64,000 nt of DNA from Desmodus rotundus (taxonomy: Eukaryota; Chordata; Mammalia; Chiroptera; Phyllostomidae). Below are positions 44,945 to 56,099 of the stretch, piece by piece. The notes beneath the pieces were generated by a model, which was given only the letters and a program-made list of their open reading frames with translations, made no database searches and had not been told where the DNA came from. The stretch spans positions 3,687,082 to 3,751,081 of the forward strand of contig NC_071397.1 of the NCBI RefSeq assembly GCF_022682495.2, in the 5' to 3' direction. The position numbers were made by a program, and so were the translations under genes. Each line of letters starts with the position of its first letter. Within the stretch, counting starts at the first letter, position 1.

Positions 44945-45120
44945 AGCATTAATGACAGAGGACTGCAGGTATATTGGGGAAGAGAGCTCTGGAATCAGAC
45001 TCTCAGGTTCAAATCCCAGCTCTGTCACTAGCTGTGTGACCTTGGGCAAGCCATTTATCCTACTGGAGCTTCAGTCCCCTCACCTGTAAAAATGAATATA
45101 ACCTCTTCCCTCAGCCACTG
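44945..45120 (+). repeat. MIR SINE after the L1
   Basis: GGAATCAGACTCTCAGGTTC...GTGACCTTGGGCAAGCCATT...CACCTGTAAAAATGAATATA is MIR in forward orientation (about 44990-45120). Confidence 0.75.
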
Positions 45121-45135
45121 CAGAGTTGCACAGAG

Positions 45136-45545
45136 GCAGGGGCTTGGGTGTGTTCAAGATTCTTCTCCACCCATAACCCGCCACCATGGCCCAGGAAGGC
45201 ATGGCTGTTGGAGGAGAAATGCGCGCTCATCCTGCTTTACAAGAGGTGCTGAAGACCGCCTCCTCCACGATGGCATAGAACGTGGAATTCGCGAAGCTGC
45301 CAAAGCCTTAGACAAGTGCCAGGCCCACCTTTCTGGGCTTGCATCCAGCTGTGATGAGCCTAAGTATGTCAAGTTGGTGGAGGCCCTTTTGCTGAACACC
45401 GAGTCCACCTAGCTCAGTTTGATGACAACAAGAAGCCGGTGGAACGAACGGGGTGGCCTCTGTAAAACCGGCAGAGAGGGAAGCCCCGCAGAGTGGTCGG
45501 CTGCACTGTGTGGTGGTTAAGCATCAGGGCAAAGAGTCTCAGGGT
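45136..45545 (+). pseudogene. RPS12: RPS12 processed pseudogene, 3'-truncated
   Basis: Intronless copy beginning in the RPS12 5' UTR (GGCTTGGGTGTGTTCAAGAT) with ATG at 45186. GCTTTACAAGAGGTGCTGAA, GGAATTCGCGAAGCTGCCAA and GATGACAACAAGAAGCCGGT follow the small ribosomal subunit protein eS12 coding sequence. Frameshifts and stops break it; similarity ends near 45545 in the KESQ region, so the last codons, 3' UTR and tail are gone. Origin by L1-mediated retroposition is inferred. Confidence 0.93.
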
Positions 45546-45659
45546 AGGCGTGTGACCACAATTGGCTGCTGGTAATGACAGGAGAGTTGGCAGTGGGCGA
45601 TGTGATGGGGAGGGATGCAATGGTTCGTTGTTGCTGTGTAACAAATTATGACAAAACTT

Positions 45660-46680
45660 AGCATATTGAGCCCAGACAAAAAACCCCAAACTGAACCAGT
45701 TCGTCACCACCAAACCAATATTGCAAGAAATAAGGCAAACATTATAAAAAGCAGTGGATCAATCAATGTTAAGCTAGTATTAGTTAAGAGGCAAAAGAAG
45801 GAAGATTATGTGTAATTACAACAGTATATTAAGGGATACACACTAATACACACAAAAGAAGTAAAACATTATGACAAAAATGTAAATGTGGAGGGGGAGG
45901 GTAAAAATGGTAGTGATTTTGGAATGCGTTTGAAGTTAAGTGATTGTGAAAACATGGTAACCAAAAATCTACAAGAAATAAAGAGTATGGAACCTAAACA
46001 CAACACCACAGCAGGGCAACATACAAGCGAAGAGAGCAACAGGATAAGAAAGGAGCAGAGAACCACAGAATCAGTCTGAAGACAATGAACAAAATGGCAA
46101 TAACTAACAGACCTATCAATAATTACTTTAAATGTAAGTGGGTTAAATGCTCCAATCAAAAGACGAATGGGTAAAGAAGATGTGGTACATATATACAAGG
46201 GAATATTATCCATAAAAAGAATGAAATCTTACCATTTGTGACATGAATGAGCCTCAAGGATAGTACGTTAAGTGAAATAAATCAGACAGAGAAAGACAAA
46301 TACCATATGATTCCACTTACATGTGGAATCTGAAAAACAAAGAAATGAACAAACAAAACAGAAACAAACTCAGATACAGAGAACAAACTGACGGTTGCCA
46401 GATGGCAGGGGGTTGAGAGGCTGGGTGGAAAAGGGGGAGGGGTTAAGAAGTACAAACCGGTAGTTACAAAGTAGTCACAGGGATGTCAAGTACAGCATAG
46501 GGAATGGTCAATAATATTATTAAAACTGTATATGAGAAAAACTATATATAGTGTTAGGTGGGTACAAGTCTTATTGGGGGATCCCCTGGTAAGTTATATA
46601 AATATCTAACCACTATGCTGTACACCCGAAACTAATATAATATCAAACATCAACTGTCATTGAAAAAAACTTTTTAAAAA
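45660..46680 (+). mobile_element. LINE-1 lacking the middle of ORF2
   Basis: Inter-ORF region and ORF2 start (AACAAAATGGCAATAACTAA, TCAATAATTACTTTAAATGT) run to AATCAAAAGACGAATGG at about 46170, then pass directly into the ORF2 C-terminal end (GTGGTACATATATACAAGGG) and 3' UTR. Nearly all of the endonuclease/reverse-transcriptase coding region is missing in one step. Confidence 0.75.
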
Positions 46681-46689
46681 CTTAGTTTA

Positions 46690-47375
46690 TCAATCTGGGC
46701 CCAATTAAGAGGAAGAAGCTGCACAGTCATCCGAACAGGGAAATTCTACAACAGGGGACTGGAGTAGCACAGAATTGGTTGGTAAGAAGTACGTGAATAC
46801 CAGGCATGGGAGCAGGCCCTGCCTCCAGGACTGAGTCTGAGGGTAGGGTCCCCAAAGGCAACACAGCACCCCACCCCTCCAGGGCTCAAATACAGACCTT
46901 GTTGAAAACACAGCCTGTGGCTCAGCAGGTGGCAGAAAAGTCACTGTGGTGTCATGCACATGGAACCTGGTGGAAATCTGCCCTCTAGGATGCCAGGGAA
47001 AGCGCTTTGTGGGGAGGAGTCATAACAAAGGCACTCCACGCCACGACTGTGGAAGCAAGGAAGTGGCCTCCATGCACTGCCGGAGCCCGGTGCTGAAGCT
47101 CCTGAGTGCTGCAGCAGTCTCCTGCTGGAGAAGCCACGGGGACAGCACGTACGGGGGCTGGAGAAACTGCAAAAGCCGCAGGAGGTGGAGGCCCTTTGCT
47201 TATGTTATGCCCGAGGGGGCAGTGCCAGGACAATCTATTAGCCACTGGGAGTTGCTGGCCGCTCCAGGAACTGGGCACCGGCAAGGCTGTGTGTCCTGCT
47301 GGAGCCTGCCAATAAGCACGCTACAGTCACGAAGCAAAAACCTTTTCATCTTGCAACATCCCTCCAGCTCCCTCT
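46690..47375. repeat. Uncharacterised, possibly LTR-derived sequence
   Basis: GC-moderate segment between the deleted L1 and the next repeat, with phrases like GAGCCTGCCAATAAGCACGC and GAAGCAAAAACCTTTTCATC reminiscent of an old LTR. An open frame at 46946-47512 crosses its boundary and is not a gene. Confidence 0.3.
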
Positions 47376-47379
47376 CTTT

Positions 47380-47770
47380 TAGCAATTTAAAACATCAACG
47401 AGCATTTATCTTTCACAGGAAATCAGGTGCATCTTGGCTGGGTGGTTCTGATTCAGTCCAGCTGTGGCTACAGTCAAGCCTTCAGCCACGGCTGCATCAT
47501 CTGAAGTCTTGACTGGGGCTGGCGGAGCCATTTCCGAGACTCACTTATGTGCCTGGCAAGTTGGTGCTGGCTCTTGGCAGGAGGACTCGGTTTCTCTACA
47601 TGTGGGCGTCTCCACAAGGATGTCTGACAGTCCTCGTGATTTAGCAGCTGGCTTCCCCTAGAATGAATCATCCAAGAGATCAGGGCAAAAGCTGCAATGC
47701 CTTTTCTGACCTAACTTCAGAAATCATACATTATCCCTCCACCACATTCTATTCATTAGAAGTGATTCTC
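47380..47770. repeat. Ancient interspersed repeat (family shared with 0.6-1.8 kb)
   Basis: GCATTTATCTTTCACAGGAA, GTGCTGGCTCTTGGCAGGAG, TAGCAGCTGGCTTCCCCTAG and CACCACATTCTATTCATTAG parallel the first kilobases. Its left end may be the piece at 45611-45660, split off by later insertions. Confidence 0.45.
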
Positions 47771-47944
47771 CAGAGACAAGAGGAGAGAGAAGGAAGTGTT
47801 CCGGGGTGGGGAACCATTGAGCTTGACCAAAAGGGAAACCAATCAGTTTCCCTCTGATGGTATTTGGGTAGGGGCTGGGGTGCTGGAAGATGGTATTGGG
47901 CCATCCAGGCTGCCAATTACTCTGATAAACACTAGGCTATGGCC

Positions 47945-48340
47945 CAGGCTTGATTTTTGTCTGGGCACATGGCTGCCTAGAATAGACTACATTTGCCAGC
48001 TTTTCTCGCAGCTAGGAATGGCCATGCAACCATGGCTGGCCAATGGAATGGAAGAGTCCTTAAAGGGAGGAGTCAGGCCCTTTCTTCCCCCATCCTCCAT
48101 TCCAGTGCCTGAAATGCAAACAGGTGGGTAAGAAACCTTGGGCCATGCTTATGAAGACAATACCTGTAAATGCCAGAGCAACAAAATTAGAGCACCCTGG
48201 ACCGCTGAGGCTGTGGAGCTGCCATAGAGATCTGACTGTGTACACTTAGAATGCTACATGAAAGAGAAATAAACTGTCTTACATCGAGCCATTTATTCTG
48301 TGGTTTCTTTTACTGCAGCTAAGTCTATCTGTAGACCCTA
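47945..48340 (+). repeat. Ancient interspersed repeat, copy 2 of 4
   Basis: Same family as 3610-4065: CTTTTCTCGCAGCTAGGAAT ... GGAGCTGCCATAGAGATC ... AAATAAACTGTCTTACATCG. Confidence 0.5.
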
Positions 48341-48344
48341 CAGC

Positions 48345-49400
48345 CTTGTCTTAGTAAATGAGATTCCCCCATTAGTGATTCATTTGTTTTATAATTTATT
48401 TATCATACAAATAGTATTTATTGAGCTTTGAGTGCTCTTGATATATCTCTTAAATAAGAGCTGGTAGGGTAGCACAGAGCTGGGTACCAGGAAGGGGAAG
48501 GAATCTGGTCCATCAAAGGACTCAGAAAGGGGAGGTGAGTTCATCTATAAGCCTACCCTTCCCAGAGACATCCCTTGCTTTGGTTTCCACAAATGGCATT
48601 TATCATCTTCTATCAATGAAGCAACTGCTTTTAGGAAGGGAGGCTGTGATGCCCGTGGAAGTCTCAAAGGGGATGAGAAATTCGAGTTACCAGCAACTGA
48701 AACAGGACGCATCTCTGTATCAGCATTTCCTGGTCCTCGGGCATCTGGTCAGTGATGCTGATGGTGGCCCAGAGCGGAGGGAGCACTGTCCCGGGGCTGC
48801 TGTTAGAAGGAAAGGACAAAGGAGTGGGTGAGTGAAAGCTCGCCTTCTGAGAGTGCGTAGGGCAGTCGGCGATGCAGTGCAGTTGGTAAGGGAGAAGGTG
48901 CTCGGGCATGGGACCTCCCCAGCCATCCCACAGGAGGGGAAAGCCCTGACCAGTGGAAATGCAATTAAAAAGAAAAAACACAACATGTTATATATATGTG
49001 AAAGAGAAGCATAGAAATAAGAAGCATGGGTTGGCCTTCAAAGTGATCTTTAGCTCTAAAAACTGAAGTTTTCAGACAGGAGGTAGAAAGCTCCCTTCGC
49101 CCCATCCACATAACCCATACTGCTTCCAGACATTTGTCCCTGTGGCAGCTGCTGCAGGTGGCTTGTTCAGCATCTGTTCCACCTCCCCCAGGGAGTCTTC
49201 CTGAACAGCAGGGCGGGGAAGCTGAGCACCACTGGTGGCTGTGGCACGGAGGGTTCCAGCTGTGGTTCAGACATTGCTGGCCACAGGTGCTGCCTAAGAC
49301 CTAACCTGAATGGAGTTAAGGGGGGCAGAGGCATTTGTGTGGGAGGCAGTCTTTTTGGGGCCGGGGGTGAGGGGACTCCACCCACAGCCCCCTCCTGCCC
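48345..49400. other. Intergenic stretch, nothing recognised
   Basis: No exon, RNA gene or clear repeat seen. Confidence 0.4.
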
Positions 49401-49412
49401 CCCGCCCATGGA

Positions 49413-50149
49413 TGAAAATAAATCTACCAAGACATGATCTGCTTGGGAAGGAAAGGTGGCCGATCTCTCAAAGGAGAAGGGCCAAGAGCCTTTTCCTCAG
49501 TGGGCTTTTATTGGGTTTAATTTGCACAGGAATACAGGTAAAGCTCATCAATCAGTCATTGTCAGGCAGTAAGGATCAAACAATAGATAACAAACAAAGA
49601 ACTCTGAGGGCTTATTCTGAGTTAGGGTCAGTTAGCTAAAGGGCTATAATACTTTGGGAAACAAACTCATTTCAGGCTTGGACCCTTATCATTTAAGGTG
49701 AGGGTATAAACAAAGCAGGTTTCACAGGATTTTATGCATTCTTTCTTAGGCCTGATTGCCCAGGGGAATCTGCCCTTTCCAGCACAGGACTGCACTGCCC
49801 TCTGTCATTGTTTCAGGCTTAAGTCAGGCAGGGGAAGTAAGGCAGCCAAGAGATTAGGAGACTTCTTGCAGACAGAATGAGGACTCAGGCTCTGTCAAAG
49901 CCGAGGGGCGAGGGTCCATCACCCCCTTTTTCTATAGCCCCCCAAGTCCTTCCCTGAGGGCCCCCTGTGACCATGCCTATCTTAGATCATCCTATCTTAC
50001 CCGTCATTGGCTAACTGGTCAGGCTCAGGGCCAAGCAGGGTAAAGTAAAGTGGGCAGAGGTGGTACCCCTGCCAGGGAGATAAGCTTTGTCTCCTTAGTG
50101 GCTTATGGTCCCAAGGTCTCTGACTCAGCCTTAGCCATGGGGTGTTACA
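49413..50149 (-). mobile_element. Solo LTR of an endogenous retrovirus
   Basis: Minus strand: starts TGTAACACC at 50149, has a poly(A) signal AATAAA (plus TTTATT at 49507-49512) followed by a U5-like section, and ends near TTTATTTTCA at 49413. No internal viral genes on either side, so a solo LTR or remnant. Ends are approximate; no clean target duplication was found. Confidence 0.65.
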
Positions 50150-50600
50150 GCTTCTGAAACCAGGCAGGGCAGTTCCCAACAGGCCAGGGCCGATATAACA
50201 GACACAGGCAATAATTTTTGATGGCAGCTTTCTGACCCTGAGATCACAGCTGAGGTGTAGTCCGCGAGTTGACAGTCCCAGTGACTCCACCGTCCAGATG
50301 GTGGCAGAGGCCGTGGCACCCCTGGCGGCTCAGTTCAGCAGTGATTTCGGGGTTTCATTCTTGGAGGCTCAGTGTGATTCCCACTCCTTCAGCCCTTCCA
50401 GTGACTTTGTAAGTCCCCAGTTATCAGGCTTATGGCCCTTTCTGCTTCAAATAGGTACAGTGGGGTTTGCTACCTGCCACCGAACCCTGATGATAAAGTG
50501 CCCGATGGAGCAGGTATCACTGAACGCTTGTTGAAGGAGTGCATGGGCCCTGGAGGCTGCCAAGATGTTTGCAGTGACTTGGGCAGTCAAAACAGTTGGG
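50150..50600. other. Intergenic stretch of uncertain origin
   Basis: Lies upstream of the LTR on its strand but no polypurine tract or retroviral coding motif was seen. An open frame at 50298-50534 has no recognised product. Confidence 0.3.
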
Positions 50601-50602
50601 TT

Positions 50603-50800
50603 CGCCCTGAATGGTGTGGCTCAGTTGGTTGGGTGTCGTCCCGCAAAATGAAAGGTCACCAGTTCGATTCCTGGTCAGGGCACGTGCCTAGGTTTCGGGT
50701 TTGGTCCCTGGTTGGGGTGTGTACGAGAAGCAACTGATTGATGTTTCTCTCCCTCCCTTCTCCACTGTCTAAAAATAAAATTTAAAAATCTTTTTAAAAA
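50603..50800 (+). mobile_element. VES-type SINE
   Basis: CGCCCTGAATGGTGTGGCTC start, CAGTTCGATTCCTGGTCAGG B-box region, TGATTGATGTTTCTCTCCCT and A-rich tail. Confidence 0.9.
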
Positions 50801-51264
50801 AGGATGTCATTTCAGAATAAAGAATCATTCTTTAAGTTAAATACATTTACCTTTGACCCCAAACCCCACATCACCCTTATATTTTCATTTTCCTGTAGAC
50901 CAGTGAGAGCACTGTCATGGAAAACACCAGAAATAAGCAGGAGAGAAAAAGAGACACTGCGGAGTGTCGGGGCAGGGAAGGCAAGTGGACAGGGAAGTGA
51001 GAAAGGGAGGAGGCAGAGGTTTACCAGTGAGGGGTTCCCTGCCCTGAACGGCACCCATTCTCCTCATACAAGCCTAGCGTGACCAGATTTGGGCCAAACC
51101 AACAGGCAGAGCTGTGGCCACATTCAGAGGTCGGGTGGCTCAGTGACCACCGCACTGGCCCTGGAGACCCTGGTGATCTGGCTCCCACCCCATCCCAGCA
51201 CAGAGTGTCTTGGGCTTGAGCTTGTGTCCAGCTGCCCTTGGGAGACAGGCCACCAGTAAAGGAG

Positions 51265-51385
51265 AAAGCATAGGACTCGGAGCCGGGAGCCCGAGGTATG
51301 TGCCTGGCTCCTCTGAGTCGCTTGGGGAAGGCCCCTCCTTCTCTGGGCCTCAGTTTCCTCATCTTACAATGAAGATTCTGAACCA
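51265..51385 (+). repeat. MIR SINE fragment
   Basis: CTTCTCTGGGCCTCAGTTTCC plus flanking MIR-like sequence. Confidence 0.6.
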
Positions 51386-52029
51386 GTCTCAAGGAAAACT
51401 GCAGTTGTCTGTCGAAAACAATTTTTTAAAGCCATGCACAAAGTATTTTGCATAGAATTTCAAGGGCTCCACCACCCCGTCAGGGCCCTCAATAAACTTC
51501 CTGGGAGTCCCTGGACCCCCGATCAAGGACCCCAACCGGCCAATCGGGACACAGCTGCTGACCTTTGCCTCCAAATCTTCCCTTTTACTGAGCGTCAACA
51601 ATACCTTCCAATTACTAACACTCACAGTGGCAGGGCCAAGTAGCTCAGGGAAGGAGTGACCCTGTACGCAGAATCACTAGTCCCTGGGGCTCCTTGCAGG
51701 TTCCCAGCGGAGCTGCGAGACACAATGAACTTCACAGATGACTGACTAGCTGACCAAAGCTGCAGGCCCCTGGTCTGGAGCGAGTTTTGGACTGTGAGCA
51801 TGGCAGGGAGGGGACACAGGGCTGACAGGAGTCCCTTGATGGACAGAGGACAAGGCCATCTGGCCACCCAAGGCATTGTAGGGGAGTGGGAAGAACGTAG
51901 GCTCAGCACCCAGAATGCCCTGGGGTTTGTATTTGGCTCTGCAGCACAATTGTGCCGTGTGGGCACATTACCCTACCTTGACCCATTGGGTTCTTCATCT
52001 ATTATGCAGAGATACGGGTGATGCAGCAG

Positions 52030-52345
52030 AAATGACAGGTATACTGAATATTCCCAGATTCCCTTTCTGTCCCAGCCTCCTTTGCAGAAGGGTGAGGTCG
52101 TGTGACTGGTTTCAGCTGACGGTCTGTGAGTGGCAGAGTCCTGTGCTGCACCTGGCTGAGGCATTTAAGTGACCAGGTGCTTCCTCCATCTCTCTCTTCC
52201 ATCTTCCACAACGACCCCAGAGGCCAGTGTTCCAGGTGGTGTGGCTGCGAGACGACAGGCCTCCTGTCCCATAAGAGGCTCTACGTGAGTGGCAAATAAA
52301 GCATTGTTGTGCCAAGCCACTGAAACTTCAGGAGTCCCCAGTTGT
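52030..52345 (+). repeat. Ancient interspersed repeat, copy 3 of 4
   Basis: TCCCAGCCTCCTTTGCAGAA...GGCAAATAAAGCATTGTTGT...AGCCACTGAAACTTCAGGAG parallels the other copies. Confidence 0.5.
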
Positions 52346-52414
52346 GAAAGCTGGTGTTAATGACCTTGACTAACACAGGGAGGGCTAATCAAGATAATGA
52401 CACAGAACCTTCTG

Positions 52415-52650
52415 AGACCTCGCAGGTGGGGCTCAGTGGTTGGAGTGTTGTCCTGCAACTGAAGAGTCGTGGGTTCATCCCTGGTCAGGACACAAGCCTG
52501 GGTTGTTGGTTCATCCCTGGTCCGGGTCCTTGCGACCCCGGTGTGGGCAGCACAGATCTCCGGTCTGGGGGTGTACAGAGGTAACCGATGGGTGCTTCAC
52601 CCTTCCTCTCTCTCTAAAAAAGAAACAAATGAAAATGTCCTCAGGTGAGG
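52415..52650 (+). mobile_element. Diverged VES-like SINE
   Basis: GGGGCTCAGTGGTTGGAGTG, GGGTTCATCCCTGGTCAGGA, with an extra repeated TTCATCCCTGGTC unit; tail CTCTCTCTCTAAAAAAG. Confidence 0.75.
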
Positions 52651-52734
52651 ATTAAACAACAACCCAAACAAACAAACAAAAACCCAACCTTCTCAGTACA
52701 GTGGGGGCTGTTTTCTTAGAGAAAAGACCTAAGC

Positions 52735-53015
52735 CCCCATATTAGCCCGCTCAGCTGCCATAACCAAATACCAGAGACCAAGTGGCTTAATGACAGAAAC
52801 TTATTTCTCACGGTTCTGGAGAAGTCCAAGATCAGGGTGTCAGCAGGGTTGGGTTTTGGTGAGAGCTCTCTCAGGCTTGCAGGCAGCTGCCTTCTCCCCG
52901 TGTCCTCACAGGGCAGAGGGAGAGACAACACCTCCCAAAGGCCCGTTTCCAAATACCATCACACGTGGATTTGCGGGGACACAGTTCACTCATAGCGCCC
53001 CCACCCACACATGGC
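52735..53015 (+). repeat. Ancient interspersed repeat
   Basis: GCTGCCATAACCAAATACCA, TTATTTCTCACGGTTCTGGA, CCCGTGTCCTCACAGGGCAG are phrases of a well-known old mammalian repeat; family not assigned. Confidence 0.5.
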
Positions 53016-53778
53016 CCTCAGATCTTTTCTTAAGAGCACATTTTTAAATGCAGAAGCAGCAAGGGTGGGGTGAGGTGGGAGTTTCATCCAGGGGAACCCG
53101 TGAGGAAGGCCTGCCTCCCTCCGCTTCCACTGATTGCTGCCAGCGCTCACCCTTCATCCTCCTCTTCCTTCCGAGTTTTCCTCTCTCCTCCTCTCCATCT
53201 TGACCCCACACTTCACAGCTAAACCCTTCGACAAGTAATCCACTCCCCAGAACTGGAAGAGGCATCTTGTCTTACCTCCTAATTCCTACAGATGCCAAGA
53301 CGGGGCCTGGAAAGGGCATGAGAAGCACTGGAGGTCCGCTTGTTTCTCCAAAAGGTGAGGGGAGGGGGGAATTTGGTGCAGACCCCAGACGGAGAGTCAG
53401 AATATCAAGAAGGAAGCTATTTTCATTTCAGTCTGTAAGTTTTGCATAATTTTTCAAAATAAAGTTTTATTTTACAGCTTTATGTTTTTATTTGGAAGTA
53501 TTGTAAAATATGTGTAGAGTCCTCTGGGGTCCCTTAAATCTATAAAATCTGGACTGTCCAAGGCTTGAATCAAGGTCTTGGGTGGGGGGGCGCCTTATTG
53601 CATTCCTTCCCCAAGCGCTAGAAAGGGCTTCAGCTCAGTTTTTCCCTCCTTGTTGGGCAACCTGTGACCATTAACTTCCTCAGTCCCCACCTCCAGCCGG
53701 GGGCGCCGGGTCACAAGTCAGGGAAGGAGGTTTATCCGGAGCCCCGTGCGCCCCACCGGACCTCTGCAGCCCAAGGCC

Positions 53779-53859
53779 ATGGCCACAGCCTTGGCGCTCC
53801 TTGCCGGGGTCCTGCTCCCCTGCTGGGGTGCCTTCCCGCAGTTTAAAAGGGGGTTGATG
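53779..53859 (+). CDS. CLPSL2: CLPSL2 exon 1 (signal peptide)
   Basis: 27 codons in phase 0, ending QFKRGLM before donor GTGAGT. ATG sits in a good Kozak-like context (GGCCATGG). Confidence 0.9.
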
Positions 53860-55946
53860 GTGAGTCAAAGAGCATTTCGAACCTCCCACTGTATAGAGGG
53901 CGGTGGCTGAGGTGTCACAGTCTAGCCAGAAGGCACCGGTTAGGTCTGGGGAGAGAAGTGGTGGTGGGTGGTTCCCACCCCAGGCTGGGGATTTGTTTCC
54001 AGGCTGGATGGAAGCTTGATGTTTCCCAACAGACGTCAAAGCCCTGCCTCCCCTCCCTGGTGGCTCTGGAGGTAAAAGAAAGTGACGTATGGCAGCACTA
54101 CTCCCCTCCCTCCCCCACCTAGAGCCCGCCCACTTGAGACTGTCTCAGCCTGCGCCCTCAATCATACCTTCCACACCTGCTCTAGTTTCTCCCTCCCTCC
54201 CCCCACTTCTAGGCACAATGATTCTTTCTTCTTTTCCCTCTTTCTTCCCCCACCCCCCATCCCGCCAGACTTTCTGCCCACACTGCTATTAAAAGTGAGC
54301 AGAGATTTAGCGTTTTCCCTCTGCTACTCCTTTCCCAGCAGCCCCTCATTTCTGTGGGTCCCAAAGGGTGGCCTGTGCTAGGGGAGCAAATTCTCCCAGA
54401 TCTCAATCTCCCCCCTGCTCCTGAGTGCTGCTGGAGGAGGAGGGGAGGGGCACATGCAGTGGGGGTGGGACTTGGGGCTGGCCACCTCAGGCTTCTCTTC
54501 TTGGCCCCCTGGGACCTTGGCAATGCCAAGAACCTTCCCCCACACTCCCACACAGCTGCTGACTCGAAGGTTGTCCCCACAGATGAACGGGGCTCGGTGC
54601 TCCCACCACTCCGAGTGCTACAGTGACTGCTGCCTCATGAACTTGGACTACGGTGGCACCTTCTGTGCCCCCAAGGCCAGAAGGGCCATGGTGTGCTTGC
54701 CTCAGGTGAGGCTCTGGGGTGGGGCAACTCCTTCTGGCAAGTGGGGTGGGAAAAGTTAAAAAAAAATTACCCATATGGCTGCACCTGCTTTTTCACCCTC
54801 TGCCTGGGGTGCCCTTCCCCCTTCTCCACCTGGCAAACTCCTACTCATCCTGCAATACCAGGCGCTCCCTCTGATAAGCCTTCTCTCCTTGGAATTCCCA
54901 CACCCTCAGCTCCTACCCTCAGCAGGGCATGGGTCTCCCTGATTGGCCATGCCTTCTGTCTGTGTCCGCCACTGCATGGAGCTCCTCAAGGGCAGGATTG
55001 CAGCATATTCATCTTTGAACCCCCTACCTCTTAGCCTAGTGCCTGCATATAATAGGTGCTCAACAAATGTTGGTTGAATGAATGAATGAGCTATCTCTAC
55101 TCCAGCATTACTGAGCCAAGTAGGTGGGAAAAGACCTCCACAGCAATTCCCCCTCCCTACCACAAGGGCCTCACTTCTAGAGAGGAGCAAGGCACTGGGG
55201 CAGCAGGACCACAGCCGTGGAGTTGGACCTGAGTGTAAATCCTGGCTTTTCCACCCCGTCTGTGTGACCTCAGGCTGGTCACTTCTGTTCTCTGGGCCTT
55301 AGTCTCCTCATCTGTAAAACGGGGCCCAAGTGCCTGCCCACCAGGTTGCTGGGAGGAATGTGTGACCCTGGCAACGCTGGTGCGCTCAGCCGAGTGTGCT
55401 TTTATTGGCTGGTGGAAACGCAGGAAGCAGAATGTTCCTGCTCGGTCTTCTGTCATCTGAACCTGGGCCCACACCTTTGCAGGGAGGCCATGCTTGGCCC
55501 TCACGTCCCATCTGGGGAGCTGCCAGTGCCCTTAGGGACCAGCCAGGCCCCTGTCCTGGCCCAACTCTCCAGAAAAGTGGCAGGAGGGTCTTTTCTTTAT
55601 GGGCACTTGCTCTCATTTATTTCATGTAATCTCATAATCACCCTAGGAGGTGGGTTCCTGTTATTTCCCCCATTTGACAAACGAGGAAACTGAGGCAGAG
55701 AGGCTCATCAAGTCACCAAGGGTCATGAAGCTGTAAGCTGTAGGGCTGACAGAGCCCGGGTTTGCCTCGCCATCTCTTGTGCTCTTGCTCCTGTTCCCCC
55801 TTCTTCCCTGCACCTTTGTGACCCCCGACTCTCATGTTCACGTCCCACAGACCAAGGGAGCCACCAACATCCTATGCCCCTGCCAACTGGGCTTGGCTTG
55901 TGTATCCAAGGACCTGAACTGTCCTCGCCGGTGCCAGCTGATTTAG
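53779..55946 (+). CDS. CLPSL2: CLPSL2, colipase-like 2; complete three-exon gene
   Basis: Exons 53779-53859, 54583-54705 and 55851-55946 join in frame to 99 residues; human CLPSL2 is, as I recall, about 100. Exon 1 encodes a secretory signal peptide (MATALALLAGVLLPCWGAFP). Exon 2 carries the colipase N-terminal cysteine pattern (RCSHHSEC-YSDCC...FC...VC), and exon 3 carries ILCPCQLGLACVSKDLNC followed by PRRC and QLI. The mature part has 11 cysteines: the ten of the five-disulphide colipase fold plus one extra near the C-terminus, as in human. Introns are phase 0, acceptors are CCACAG and donors GTGAGT and GTGAGG. The family is secreted; CLPSL2 is a reproductive-tract (epididymal) paralogue and, unlike colipase, is not known to be a digestive lipase cofactor. 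ATTAAA at 56043 is the likely poly(A) signal. No damage seen. Confidence 0.95.
54583..54705 (+). CDS. CLPSL2: CLPSL2 exon 2
   Basis: 41 codons, acceptor CCCCACAG, donor GTGAGG. Encodes MNGARCSHHSECYSDCCLMN through ...VCLPQ with six cysteines of the colipase pattern. Confidence 0.93.
54785..55090 (+). repeat. L2 LINE 3' end inside CLPSL2 intron 2
   Basis: CTGCCTGGGGTGCCCTTCCC, CTCCTCAAGGGCAGGATTGC and terminal TGTTGGTTGAATGAATGAATG match the L2 consensus to its 3' end. Confidence 0.8.
55205..55365 (+). repeat. MIR SINE in CLPSL2 intron 2
   Basis: GTAAATCCTGGCTTTTCCAC...CTCCTCATCTGTAAAACGGG. Confidence 0.7.
55590..55755 (-). repeat. MIR SINE, opposite orientation, CLPSL2 intron 2
   Basis: CCCCATTTGACAAACGAGGAAACTG region is reverse MIR. 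Confidence 0.7.
55851..55946 (+). CDS. CLPSL2: CLPSL2 exon 3
   Basis: 31 codons plus TAG at 55944-55946, acceptor TCCCACAG. Encodes TKGATNILCPCQLGLACVSK through the C-terminal RRCQLI. Confidence 0.93.
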   Translation, partial: TKGATNILCPCQLGLACVSKDLNCPRRCQLI

Positions 55947-56042
55947 AGGAAGATGTGGGCTCTTCACCACCATCCTCCCTCCCTCCCCTGGGGCCAGGGG
56001 CCTTGGGAGTCCCCACCTTGCTCAAAATTCAGCTCCTGAAAC

Positions 56043-56048
56043 ATTAAA
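56043..56048 (+). terminator. CLPSL2: CLPSL2 polyadenylation signal ATTAAA
   Basis: ATTAAA lies 97 bases after the CLPSL2 stop codon and is the only such hexamer close downstream. Confidence 0.7.
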
Positions 56049-56099
56049 GTCCCTCCCTGGCTCTGGCCTCTGTTTGCATTTCCTGGGAAAAGGAACCTG

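Noticed and set aside
46946..47512. 188-codon plus-strand open frame
   Set aside because: Crosses repeat boundaries and has no recognisable protein similarity.
50298..50737. Open frames at 50.3-50.7 kb as a retroviral or host exon
   Set aside because: No recognisable motif; the second one runs into a VES SINE.
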